NCBI GenBank assembly: GCA_028719205.1
Contig: JAQUKH010000040.1
Span: forward strand, 1-18,874
Direction of reading: 5' to 3'
Origin: a bacterium
GTDB lineage: Bacteria > JACRDZ01 > JAQUKH01
DNA length: 18,874 bases
The position numbers and the translations under genes were made by a program. Below the pieces are notes generated by a model. That model did not search any database. It was not told where the DNA came from and was given only the letters and a program-made list of their open reading frames with translations. Numbering within the stretch: position 1 is the stretch's first letter; each line of letters opens with the position of its first letter. Below, one piece after another: positions 7,599 through 15,483 of this stretch.

Positions 7599-10500
7599 TC
7601 AATCATTCTTAAAATATAAACTTATCTTATCAAAAACATCCTTCGGAATCAAATATTTGCTGGTAGCAATTTTTTCTACTGCCCAATTAACCGCAGAATC
7701 CTTATGGTTATATATACTTGCAAGCAAAATTATCATAATTGGTGCAATATACTTTTCATGGAGACTAACAGATTTGAGACTTTTTGCTCCATCCATCAAT
7801 GTATGAACAACTATTAGATCATGTTCATTAAGTCTATTCCATTGAAGTCCTTTCCAAAAATTATAAAGATAATTTCCAATAGCTTCCAATTCTTTAAGAT
7901 CTTGATTTGACAAAGAAATTGCTTTAATCATTTCCAATTGTTTATCTGAAATATCTTTTATACTTTTACTAAATTCTGGATAAATAAAACAAAGTTCATG
8001 TGCACTTATTACAGTTACATCATAGTTATTTGATTCAATAGCTTTTTTATAAGCATCATCCCATAAATAATATCTTTCACTTTTTACTATTAAATTTTCG
8101 GTTAATTGTGCTTCTCTTAAATAAATTTCTGCCAGCCACCAGGCTAAATTATCTTTGTTTGCTTTTTTTATCTCGGACTCTATTTCAGTCAATAACATGA
8201 TAAATTCTTTTCTGTTTATCTCATCCAATTCTGGCATAATATTATCAAAAGCTGAAAATACCATATGTGATGAGTTTCTCAAACTCCATTGAGAATTTTT
8301 TACAGAAATACCTCTAATAATTGAATTTCTAATTTCTTTTTTGCTACCATTTGGTAATATCCCAGATAAAAAACTATTAATAACTAAAAGACTGGGATCA
8401 AAACTTAATTTGATTATAGCCTCAGAATTTATGGACATTCGAAGACATTTTATTTTTCGACTTATATTTCCTAAATGTCCATACAGTTCACCTAAAATAT
8501 AAAAGGCCAATAACCCATCAGCTCTGGGTTTAGCGATACCTAACACTCTTGTATATACATTTTTTTCAAATTCAGGGGAATACATCCCAGCAGCTAAATT
8601 AATGGACCTATTTTCTAATTGAGCGGTAAGTCTTTCTAAATGTGCAACTACAACAGTAACTGCCGGGCCAAAAGATATTTTTTTATTTACATAATATCGT
8701 CGACACATCCATTCGGCAATTCTAACAAATTCATAGTATTTACCTAACTGAACTAATGTCACCCCTCTTTCCCCTTCACTTCTAGCACATGAATCTTCAT
8801 ATCCTAGGAAATTAAAAGTAGCACTGGCCTCTCTAAGATATTTCTCGGATTCACTCGGTTCAGTAGAAATCAAGCCTAATTTGTAAATTGCCCATGCATA
8901 ATCAAATGTCTTTTTATTTTTTCCTTGGCAGACCAATGATCTTAAATATGCAATCCTAGCATTACTATAATCATTCATAAGATAATAAATATCGCCCTGT
9001 AACAGCTTTAACACATTTTCAACAGATTGATATAATAATTGATTTTCTTGGCATAAGTTTATTGCTTTTTCTACATATTTTACTGCTGATTCTGTGTCTT
9101 TTTTTTCTAACGCATACTGTGCCCTAACAGTATTTTCTAAAATTGCCCCAAATGGATTTCCCAAAGGTAAATAATCCATTATTTCATCAATTTCAATTTG
9201 TTCATTTTTAGCTTTTACCCCTAAGTGTAAAGCAATGGATACTATAATAGCTATACCTGCTTCGTCTTTTAAATTAACACTATTAATAATTTTATTTAAT
9301 ATATTTTTGTCTATACCTTTTAAAGGCAATTTTAAAATAGCATTTTTAAGAACATTCAGTATATTTAATTGCTTAATAGAATAGTCTTTATTCATTTTAT
9401 TAAAATCTATTTCAGATAATGCTTCGATAGATTTAATTGGATCATCTTTGGAAAGCAAAAGCATCTTTAATCCTTTAGAGTATTTTATAAATAATTCAAA
9501 ATATTCTTCCTTATTTTTATCAACATATTTTATATCTGGCATTTTAATCTTATTCAACACAATAATGGCTTTTCCATAGACCTCAATACGGACATAGGCA
9601 AAAGACAGTGAAATTAATGCTTTATAATACTTAATTAATGTGTCAGAATCATTCGGACAATTTATTGCGCTTATTATTTCTATACGATCAATGATAACGT
9701 TAAGTTCTCTTTTGGACACGTTTTTATCGATCGCTGTTTTTAATAAAACTGTGGACCAATGGAAAGCGTCTTTAAATTTTTTAGCTAACAAAGCATAAAC
9801 TATACCATCTGATATTTCATTAGCATTTAATATATTATTTATTGGTTTTAAAAGCTCATTACTAACAGCTTCAAAAATCTCCTGTTGTAGTTGTGTATCT
9901 TTTGTTTTTTCATTTGCAACTTTTTTATATACATATGCAATAACGTATCCCTGCCTTTCATCCCCTTCTATGACTGTTCCTCTAAGTTTATCCAAAATAA
10001 GACTAAAAGGTTTAACTATTTTAGGATCAATTTTATCAACGATAATTTGCATAACCCTAGTATTTGCTCGATAAATAAGTTGTGACAGTCTAAGAACAAA
10101 CAATAAAGAATCATTATCTGTTAAAATATCTTCGAATAGCAGATTTTTCACATCTGCGGCTAGGTCTTCATCAACCATAGATAGCTGAAAATTAGACGAG
10201 AATAATTCAGTTATTGATAAATATTTTCTTGCTAAAGCTACTGCCACAAGAGGATGACCTCCACTCATTGCTTCAAGCATTTCCAAATACTTATCGTTTT
10301 TCTCATACGAATATTCTGATAATTTTTCAGATAATATTTTTTTGATTTCTTCTCTTGTCCATGGAGGGGATGATAATTCATTTGATATTGACTGACATAA
10401 ATGTTTTAAAGTTTTATTACTCAGGAAAACTACTCCAACAAAATTTATCAGATCCAATTTCTTTATTTTAGCTAACATAAAATGAAGTTTTTTTAATTCA

Positions 10501-11582
10501 TCTTCAGGAATATATTCTGCATTATCCAAAACGTATACTGTAGGCAGAAATGATTTATACTTTAGGCTGTTTGCATCTATCGATTCTAAACTGGAAATAC
10601 CTTCGGATATTTCTGTGGCTTTTTCTGGAGGAAGAAAAATGTTCCAAATATCTCTGGAAATAACTTTTCCTAATGATATGTTTTCAATTTTGTCAAAAGG
10701 ACAATCAAACCATTTCACATTTAAACTTTTTGATTCCCAATATTTTGCACATTGAGCAACTAAATATGTTTTTCCGATTTTGGGAACACCTAATATACTT
10801 TGTATTTTCCCTATAGGATTTAAAATTAGAAAATTCTCCGGTATATATCTCTCAATATTTCCCGGTTTAGGAATTGGGAATCTTTCGAATTTTGATTTTA
10901 ATTCATCTATTTTACTTAATGCATAAGTTCTAGCTTCTTTTTCATCTAAGTAATATTTGTCAATTGCATCTTTTGCAAATTTTAATGCACTCTCCATTGG
11001 AATTGGTGTCTTTTGATAAAGCTCTACAGCTAACTTATTTTTACTTGCTTCTAGAAAATTATTTATTCTTTCATTAATATCTGGAAAATACTTCTTGAAA
11101 ATATTTTGGAAAACTAAATTGCTTAAATTATCAGATAATACTTTTTCTATTTCACTAACATTTATTAACACAATTAAAGCTCTTGTTTTTTCTTTCGCAT
11201 ACAAAATTATTTCAGTTTTCGCATTTGCATTACTTGTCGAAATTTCTTGATTTGAGCATAAAACTATTTCTTGAACATTACTAAGGGTTTTAATACATTT
11301 ATCTATATCTTCACAAGGCTTCCATTTACTTATATCTTTGGGCTTTTTCCAATAATCATCCTCCGTACTACATTGGACTGCAATTTGCTCCCCATTTCCA
11401 AAAGTTTTGATTAAATCTGGTGTTCCCTTTCTAGTCTGCCCATCTGCTGTTCCTCCATGTCGTTCCAAGCCTCCATAATTTCTATTATAAAGAGGCAAGT
11501 AATCAAGGCAAAAAGATTGCAAAGTACCCGCTTCCATTGATTTTAATGTATCTGACATTTCTTTAATCAATACTTGGCTCAT
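7599..11582 (-). CDS. Nuclease-like / STAND NTPase / TPR-like repeat protein, candidate Avs-type defence gene
   Basis: A 1327-residue protein in three parts. Residues 1-170 look like a PD-(D/E)XK-type nuclease domain: GTPDLI (53-58), then a strand IAVQCST (67-73), with Ser where the catalytic Lys is usual. Residues about 240-470 form a STAND-type P-loop NTPase: Walker A GVPKIGKT (265-272), Walker B TVYVLDNAE (348-356) and GGHPLVAVALA (441-451), the equivalent of the GLPLA motif of NB-ARC/NACHT-like proteins. From about 480 to the end it is helical, with TPR-like pairs clearest around 860-1010. Effector, STAND switch and repeat sensor in this order are the known layout of antiviral Avs proteins, which oligomerise on binding a phage protein and activate a nuclease. 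The start follows an AGGAAA ribosome site. The gene is visibly more AT-rich than its neighbours and lies between inverted REP-like hairpins, which suggests horizontal gain. I cannot name a subfamily. A regulatory STAND protein is the alternative, but the nuclease-like domain argues for defence. Confidence 0.82.
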   Translation of the reverse strand: MSQVLIKEMSDTLKSMEAGTLQSFCLDYLPLYNRNYGGLERHGGTADGQTRKGTPDLIKTFGNGEQIAVQCSTEDDYWKKPKDISKWKPCEDIDKCIKTLSNVQEIVLCSNQEISTSNANAKTEIILYAKEKTRALIVLINVSEIEKVLSDNLSNLVFQNIFKKYFPDINERINNFLEASKNKLAVELYQKTPIPMESALKFAKDAIDKYYLDEKEARTYALSKIDELKSKFERFPIPKPGNIERYIPENFLILNPIGKIQSILGVPKIGKTYLVAQCAKYWESKSLNVKWFDCPFDKIENISLGKVISRDIWNIFLPPEKATEISEGISSLESIDANSLKYKSFLPTVYVLDNAEYIPEDELKKLHFMLAKIKKLDLINFVGVVFLSNKTLKHLCQSISNELSSPPWTREEIKKILSEKLSEYSYEKNDKYLEMLEAMSGGHPLVAVALARKYLSITELFSSNFQLSMVDEDLAADVKNLLFEDILTDNDSLLFVLRLSQLIYRANTRVMQIIVDKIDPKIVKPFSLILDKLRGTVIEGDERQGYVIAYVYKKVANEKTKDTQLQQEIFEAVSNELLKPINNILNANEISDGIVYALLAKKFKDAFHWSTVLLKTAIDKNVSKRELNVIIDRIEIISAINCPNDSDTLIKYYKALISLSFAYVRIEVYGKAIIVLNKIKMPDIKYVDKNKEEYFELFIKYSKGLKMLLLSKDDPIKSIEALSEIDFNKMNKDYSIKQLNILNVLKNAILKLPLKGIDKNILNKIINSVNLKDEAGIAIIVSIALHLGVKAKNEQIEIDEIMDYLPLGNPFGAILENTVRAQYALEKKDTESAVKYVEKAINLCQENQLLYQSVENVLKLLQGDIYYLMNDYSNARIAYLRSLVCQGKNKKTFDYAWAIYKLGLISTEPSESEKYLREASATFNFLGYEDSCARSEGERGVTLVQLGKYYEFVRIAEWMCRRYYVNKKISFGPAVTVVVAHLERLTAQLENRSINLAAGMYSPEFEKNVYTRVLGIAKPRADGLLAFYILGELYGHLGNISRKIKCLRMSINSEAIIKLSFDPSLLVINSFLSGILPNGSKKEIRNSIIRGISVKNSQWSLRNSSHMVFSAFDNIMPELDEINRKEFIMLLTEIESEIKKANKDNLAWWLAEIYLREAQLTENLIVKSERYYLWDDAYKKAIESNNYDVTVISAHELCFIYPEFSKSIKDISDKQLEMIKAISLSNQDLKELEAIGNYLYNFWKGLQWNRLNEHDLIVVHTLMDGAKSLKSVSLHEKYIAPIMIILLASIYNHKDSAVNWAVEKIATSKYLIPKDVFDKISLYFKND

Positions 11583-11859
11583 TAATTTTTCCTAAATAAT
11601 TATTTAATAAATTCCTACTTTTTTGACATACTAACTAACCCTACAATAATATTAACAACTCCCCTGTTTAACCTTCCCTTTTGTATATATCACATACATA
11701 AATTCGGGCAGGCACGGGAACCTGCCACTACAATCCATACCCGTATATTTTAAATAATCATGGAATAAACATAATAATCGTGTAAATATATTCATACGCC
11801 CGAACAATTCAAATTCCCAGTTTATTTTGGATTCATTTCGGGTTAAAATATACACCTTA
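11583..11859. other. AT-rich spacer between YhcG-type and STAND genes
   Basis: A 277-base gap with no convincing gene. It holds the fourth REP-like hairpin (11706-11731) and AT-rich sequence leading to the STAND start. The 70 bases before that start include several weak promoter-like elements, none close to consensus. No terminator was seen after the YhcG-type gene, so read-through into the STAND gene is possible. Confidence 0.5.
11706..11731 (-). repeat. REP-like hairpin, copy 4 (upstream of STAND gene)
   Basis: A 26-base element on the minus strand: GTAG foot, stem GGCAGG/CCTGCC and loop TTCCCGTG. The stem bases are changed on both sides compared with copy 3 while the loop is kept. With copy 3 it brackets the STAND gene in inverted orientation. 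Confidence 0.78.
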
Positions 11860-12933
11860 TTATTTCTTCTTTTTTCCATCCCCGATTAACTCCGCCTCAA
11901 TATCTTTAATTGAAGGGAGGCTGGATTTGAATTTTTTAGGCAAAGATTGCGTTAACCAGTATTCTGAAACGCCGATTGGTTTTTTAATGTCGCTTAATGC
12001 GTATTCTACTACAACTTTATCTTTGGTTTTGCAGATGATTATACCAATCGTTGGCCGGTCTGATTCGCTTTTTAACTGGCGATCTACTGCTGTTACATAG
12101 AAATTTAATTTGCCGGCGAACTCCGGCTGAAACGCTATTGTTTTGAGTTCTATCACCACATAACAGCGAAGTTTTAAATGATAAAAAAGCAAATCTATAT
12201 AAAAATCACTTTTACCAACATTCAATGGGACTTGCCGGCCCACATAAGCAAAACCGGTACCCAATTCCAACAAAAATTTTGTTATATGCCCTACAAGAGC
12301 ATTTTCCAAATCTTTTTCATTGTATTGTTCGGTTAAACTTAATAAATCAAAAATATACGGATCTTTAAGTGTTTGTATAGCCAAGTCAGATTGAGGCGCT
12401 GGAAGGGTTCGGGAAAAATTGCTGACCGCTTTTCCCTCCCTGCGAAAAAGCCCCCATTCTATCTGATGCACGAGTACCGCACGGCTCCAGTTGTGCTTAA
12501 GAGTATTTTGCACATAAAACATAGCTTCTTTGATATTTTTGCATTTGGTAATGATGACAATATTATGCCCCCATGGTATCTGAGTAATTTGTGCAACAGC
12601 CTGTTGCACAAATTGTCCAACAAGTTGTTGGACAATTGTATTTTTTTGGCTATAAAACAGGTACCACTTTTGGACATACATAAGGTTTCTTCGGGAGAAT
12701 CCTTTCATGTCAGTGAATTCGGACGATAAATCTTTGCTTAACTGATCAATCAAACCATCGCCCCATTTGGCCTCAGACTGTTTATTAACAATATCCGCGC
12801 CAAGTTCCCAATAAAACATTAAAAGCTCTGTATTTACTTTTACAGCGGCCTTAAGCTGTGCCTGTCGAACCCGGGCTTTAATAGCAGACAGCCATTTTAT
12901 ATAATTTTGATCATGCCTTAACTCAAGTTTCAT
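11860..12933 (-). CDS. YhcG/DUF1016-family PD-(D/E)XK nuclease
   Basis: A 357-residue protein. The N-terminal helical domain (about 10-95, including LIDQLSKDLSSEF and FSRRNLMYVQKWY) is typical of the YhcG N-terminal family. The C-terminal domain (about 170-345) has the nuclease core: Asp247 in FYIDLLFY, then Glu262 and Lys264 in VIELKT, and the conserved GKLNFYVTAVD helix. All key residues are present, so an active nuclease is plausible. Length is normal for the family. The linker (about 98-118) has a repetitive VQQLVGQFVQQAVAQ stretch encoded by two nested palindromes, placed just before the conserved IPWGHN. The C-terminus is a short Lys tail. An AGGTCAGG ribosome site precedes the ATG. Members of this family are frequent in defence islands and beside restriction systems, but their role is poorly known. 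Confidence 0.9.
   Translation of the reverse strand: MKLELRHDQNYIKWLSAIKARVRQAQLKAAVKVNTELLMFYWELGADIVNKQSEAKWGDGLIDQLSKDLSSEFTDMKGFSRRNLMYVQKWYLFYSQKNTIVQQLVGQFVQQAVAQITQIPWGHNIVIITKCKNIKEAMFYVQNTLKHNWSRAVLVHQIEWGLFRREGKAVSNFSRTLPAPQSDLAIQTLKDPYIFDLLSLTEQYNEKDLENALVGHITKFLLELGTGFAYVGRQVPLNVGKSDFYIDLLFYHLKLRCYVVIELKTIAFQPEFAGKLNFYVTAVDRQLKSESDRPTIGIIICKTKDKVVVEYALSDIKKPIGVSEYWLTQSLPKKFKSSLPSIKDIEAELIGDGKKKK
12586..12614. repeat. Perfect palindrome 1 in nuclease linker
   Basis: Arms AATTTGTGCAACAG and CTGTTGCACAAATT (14 bases each) are perfectly complementary around a single central C. The right four bases (AATT, 12611-12614) are also the start of palindrome 2. It lies in the coding sequence of the YhcG-type nuclease. 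Confidence 0.92.
12611..12637. repeat. Perfect palindrome 2 in nuclease linker
   Basis: Arms AATTGTCCAACAA and TTGTTGGACAATT (13 bases each) are perfectly complementary around a central G. It resembles palindrome 1 in plan (TTGT, two variable bases, AACA) but differs in sequence, and the two share an AATT. Confidence 0.92.
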
Positions 12934-12957
12934 ATAACCTGACCTTTCCCCGTTTAG

Positions 12958-12986
12958 TGGATATTAGAAATACAAACATTTCTCAA
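12958..12986 (-). promoter_or_regulatory. Possible promoter of the YhcG-type nuclease gene
   Basis: On the minus strand TTGAGA is followed after 17 bases by TATCCA, about 25 bases before the ATG. The -10 match is moderate. It lies in the 117-base divergent gap shared with the methyltransferase gene. Confidence 0.3.
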
Positions 12987-12995
12987 TATTATAAC

Positions 12996-13024
12996 TTGTT
13001 TTTTCCATTTGTTAAAGCTATAAT
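12996..13024 (+). promoter_or_regulatory. Sigma70-type promoter of the methyltransferase gene
   Basis: TTGTTT, a 17-base spacer and a perfect TATAAT (13019-13024) point to the plus-strand gene. The predicted transcript start near 13031 leaves a leader of only about 20 bases before the ATG at 13051. Confidence 0.7.
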
Positions 13025-13050
13025 CAAAACAATAATTTTTGGGTTCTCAT

Positions 13051-13860
13051 ATGCTTAATTACAAAGAAAAGATAAATTTAAATTTCTCAAAAGCCGCATT
13101 AAATTATGACCGCGAAGCCGTATTTCAACAGGAAACAGGCCGGCTTCTTGTTGATATTATCAGAAAAGAAAAACCAAGGGCGGATACTATTCTTGACCTG
13201 GGAACCGGAACCGGATTTTTAATCGACAAGATATCAAACTTTTATCCAAAGGCGCAAATATACGGGCTTGATATAGCCTCCGGGATGGTGGAAATAGCTG
13301 AAAAAAAATTTAAGGACAAAAAAAACATATCTATAATTGAAGGAGATATTGACGCTTTGCCTTTTCCACGAAACTCTTTTGACCTGATTATCTCAAACGC
13401 TTCTCTTCAATGGTGCGCGCCATTCGACGCGCGCAAAGATCTGGAAAATACATTTAAAGGAATCGCTGATGTATTAAAAGAGGATGGAGTTTTTTACGCG
13501 AATTTATTCGGGGAAAAAACTTTTAACGAATTAAGATCTTCGCTGAAAACTTTAGATCTGATTTATCCGTTAAATTTTTTAGCAAAAAATGCTTTACACG
13601 ATCTGCTAAAAAAATCCGGCTTTATTTCTCATATCGAATCAAAACTATTTTATAAATATTATCCTGACCTGATGACTTTTTTAAAAAAAGTAAAAGAGAT
13701 CGGCGCGGGGAATATAACTCCGTTAAAGGACAATCTCGGGCAGAGAAAATTATTATCTGATCTGGATAAAGAATATACTGAAAATTTTAAAGACAAAAAA
13801 GGATTAAAGGTAACTTACGAATTAATCACCTTTAAAACAAAAAAGGCCGGTCATTTCTGA
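13051..13860 (+). CDS. bioC: Malonyl-ACP O-methyltransferase-like protein (BioC family)
   Basis: A 269-residue class I SAM methyltransferase. Motif I is ILDLGTGTGFL (47-57), the acidic residue of motif II is Asp75 (YGLDIASGM), then GDIDALPFP (99-107) and FDLIISNASLQW (111-122). The N-terminal NFSKAALNYDREAVFQQE, the LQW segment and the later FGEKTFNELRSS are characteristic of BioC, which methylates malonyl-ACP to start pimelate synthesis for biotin. The frame is open back to a TTG at 13039, but the ATG at 13051 gives the normal BioC start. No other biotin gene is adjacent, so an unrelated methyltransferase role is possible. Its last codon lies inside the terminator hairpin shared with the convergent lipoprotein gene. 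Confidence 0.8.
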   Translation: MLNYKEKINLNFSKAALNYDREAVFQQETGRLLVDIIRKEKPRADTILDLGTGTGFLIDKISNFYPKAQIYGLDIASGMVEIAEKKFKDKKNISIIEGDIDALPFPRNSFDLIISNASLQWCAPFDARKDLENTFKGIADVLKEDGVFYANLFGEKTFNELRSSLKTLDLIYPLNFLAKNALHDLLKKSGFISHIESKLFYKYYPDLMTFLKKVKEIGAGNITPLKDNLGQRKLLSDLDKEYTENFKDKKGLKVTYELITFKTKKAGHF

Positions 13861-13867
13861 CCGGCCT
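13844..13867 (-). terminator. Rho-independent terminator, possibly bidirectional
   Basis: The stem AGGCCGGTCA/TGACCGGCCT (10 pairs) with loop TTTC is followed on the minus strand by TTTTTTGTTTT. It ends the lipoprotein transcript. It overlaps the stop codon of the plus-strand methyltransferase gene and may also end that transcript, although the plus side lacks a T-run. Confidence 0.85.
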
Positions 13868-13890
13868 CTGAAACTTTACATATTATTAGA

Positions 13891-14430
13891 TTATCTTTTG
13901 GTAAGCGAATAAGTTCCTACAGTAAAATAAGTTCTAGCATTACTGCCTGTGACAATAGTATCAGATCTGTAATTCCCGGTTAAGGTATTTCCGCTTATTG
14001 TTCCACTGACTTTTGTAGTAGTTGTCCATGAACTATTACCGGTTGAACCTGTTTGTGTCAAATCCATACCTAAATTATTTCCAGTAACTTGTCCAGCAGT
14101 TATTGTGGAGTTATTTGTTAAACCGGTGCCAAACTCCTGTGTAAAACCTGTCCCGGTAATAAAATTATTTGTCTGATTAAAAGTATAACGAAGTGTTCCA
14201 CTTCCAATATGTCCCATATTATCAGTAGTAAAATTATCAGTATATGTCCCTTCCCATGTACCGCTTACACCAGCAGTCGTACCTACTGTAGTACCACCTG
14301 TTGCTCCGCCTGTATTTGATGTATTATTGTTATTAGTGTTTCCTGTCCCCGGTATTTCGCATCCCAGGCTTATAAAAAGAATTGCCAGCAACAAGCACTT
14401 TAATCCTAAATATTTCACTTTATTCTTCAT
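13891..14430 (-). CDS. One-domain lipoprotein of unknown function, paralogue of the 309-residue lipoprotein
   Basis: A 179-residue exported lipoprotein. A Lys-rich start, a hydrophobic core and the lipobox ISLGC with Cys24 are clear. A low-complexity Asn/Gly/Thr linker (about 30-54) leads to a single beta-rich domain (about 55-179) that begins GTWEGTYTD and ends VGTYSLTKR. Internal pieces such as GSGTLRYTFNQT and VSGTISGNTLTGNY match the domains of the larger lipoprotein at 15576-16505. A strong GGGAGGA ribosome site precedes the ATG. It lies 64 bases after the CsgG-family gene with no terminator between, so the two are probably cotranscribed. The domain looks like a ligand-binding or structural beta-sheet unit; I do not recognise a named family. 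Confidence 0.85.
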   Translation of the reverse strand: MKNKVKYLGLKCLLLAILFISLGCEIPGTGNTNNNNTSNTGGATGGTTVGTTAGVSGTWEGTYTDNFTTDNMGHIGSGTLRYTFNQTNNFITGTGFTQEFGTGLTNNSTITAGQVTGNNLGMDLTQTGSTGNSSWTTTTKVSGTISGNTLTGNYRSDTIVTGSNARTYFTVGTYSLTKR

Positions 14431-14453
14431 TTTTTCCTCCCTGTTCTTCTTGG

Positions 14454-14482
14454 TATATATCCTAAATGTTTAAAATCGTAAA
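14454..14482 (-). promoter_or_regulatory. Weak internal promoter candidate before the small lipoprotein gene
   Basis: TTTACG, 17 bases, TATATA on the minus strand, ending 23 bases before the ATG. The match is modest; the gene may instead depend on the CsgG-family promoter. Confidence 0.35.
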
Positions 14483-14494
14483 TATGAAATACTT

Positions 14495-15415
14495 TTATTT
14501 TTCTTCTTTTAAATAATCATCTTTTGTTACACCGCTGGCATCTGTTTCAGCAATGGAAAATTTTTTTTCAACCTTAATTATTTTAGCCGTTCCGATTTTC
14601 TTTTCTTCAGAACCAAGAGAAACTCCGCTCTCTGGATCAATAAGTTCTTCCGATTTGCGGAAAATAGCCACTACCCGTCCTGTTTTCTCACCGTTTTCTT
14701 CTCCGGAATTAAGATATATCTGATTGCCATCAATTTTTATGATTCTCGCCGTCCATGGTTCGCTGCTTTCAGACGCAACAATATCTTTGGCTGCCATATC
14801 AACCGCCTTGCGAACTGCTTTACCAATAACCGTCTCATCAAAACCGTCTTTCCCGAAATCCACGCTGGGGGCTACGTCCAGATCGATCGAAACACCTGTA
14901 CTCTTCTCTTCTCCCTCACCCTTCACCGCTTTAAGTATCTCCGCTGTTGTAGTATTTATCATCCTCAAATCCATCGCGACGACAGCCTTATTGGTCTTTG
15001 TGTCAACACCGCCTCCAAAAGGAAGCACTCGCCCGAGATTTCCAACACCAAGCTTGCTTTCTTTTATCCCAAATTCCGTTACACTGCCGGTAATTATATA
15101 AGAAACTCCCAGCACCTGGCCTATTTTGGCCGCCGTCTGGGCACTAACCGCACCGCTCTGACCAAGAGATTGTTCATTCATAACCTTCTGCAGCTGTTCC
15201 CTTTCAATAACAATAAATTTATTGGATTTTACGAGCGCCGTCACGAGCATATCCGACATCCCGCTGCCTACATTATGCCAACCACCATGTTGCCCCTGTG
15301 TTTTATCTTCAAGATCCATAACACAGATTTTTTTCTTACCGGCAGCATACAATGGTTGAATCAACAACATTAAAACAGCTAACACTACAACTGGCCTTAC
15401 AAAATTTTTCATCAT
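14495..15415 (-). CDS. CsgG-family exported protein with FlgT-like C-terminal domain
   Basis: A 306-residue protein with a Sec signal peptide (helix about 5-21, likely cut near Ala24/Ala25 in PLYAAGKKK) and no lipobox Cys, unlike E. coli CsgG. The CsgG domain spans about 28-215: KICVMDLEDKT, a GSGMSDMLVTALVKS helix, FIVIEREQLQKVMNEQ, IGQVLGVSYIITGSVTEF and VVAMDLRMINTTTAEI. Residues about 221-306 (from WTARIIKIDG; GRVVAIFR, IDPESGVSLG, IGTAKIIKVE) resemble the C-terminal domain of FlgT. CsgG-family proteins form outer-membrane pores or act in envelope assembly. Without the lipid anchor this one is more likely a periplasmic or differently assembled member. An AGGAG ribosome site precedes two adjacent ATG codons; either may be used. 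The promoter is perfect consensus. Confidence 0.9.
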   Translation of the reverse strand: MMKNFVRPVVVLAVLMLLIQPLYAAGKKKICVMDLEDKTQGQHGGWHNVGSGMSDMLVTALVKSNKFIVIEREQLQKVMNEQSLGQSGAVSAQTAAKIGQVLGVSYIITGSVTEFGIKESKLGVGNLGRVLPFGGGVDTKTNKAVVAMDLRMINTTTAEILKAVKGEGEEKSTGVSIDLDVAPSVDFGKDGFDETVIGKAVRKAVDMAAKDIVASESSEPWTARIIKIDGNQIYLNSGEENGEKTGRVVAIFRKSEELIDPESGVSLGSEEKKIGTAKIIKVEKKFSIAETDASGVTKDDYLKEEK

Positions 15416-15483
15416 TCTGCTTATCTCCTTTTCAAATTTTCAAAAAGAAATCACTCAGATAATTCTGATACAAATGTTTTTAA

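Noticed and set aside
11652-11879. A 75-codon frame overlapping the end of the YhcG-type gene by 20 bases
   Set aside because: Its C-terminal third is encoded by REP-like hairpin 4 and adjacent sequence, it resembles nothing known, and it has no clear ribosome site. It is probably spurious, although a short coupled gene cannot be excluded.
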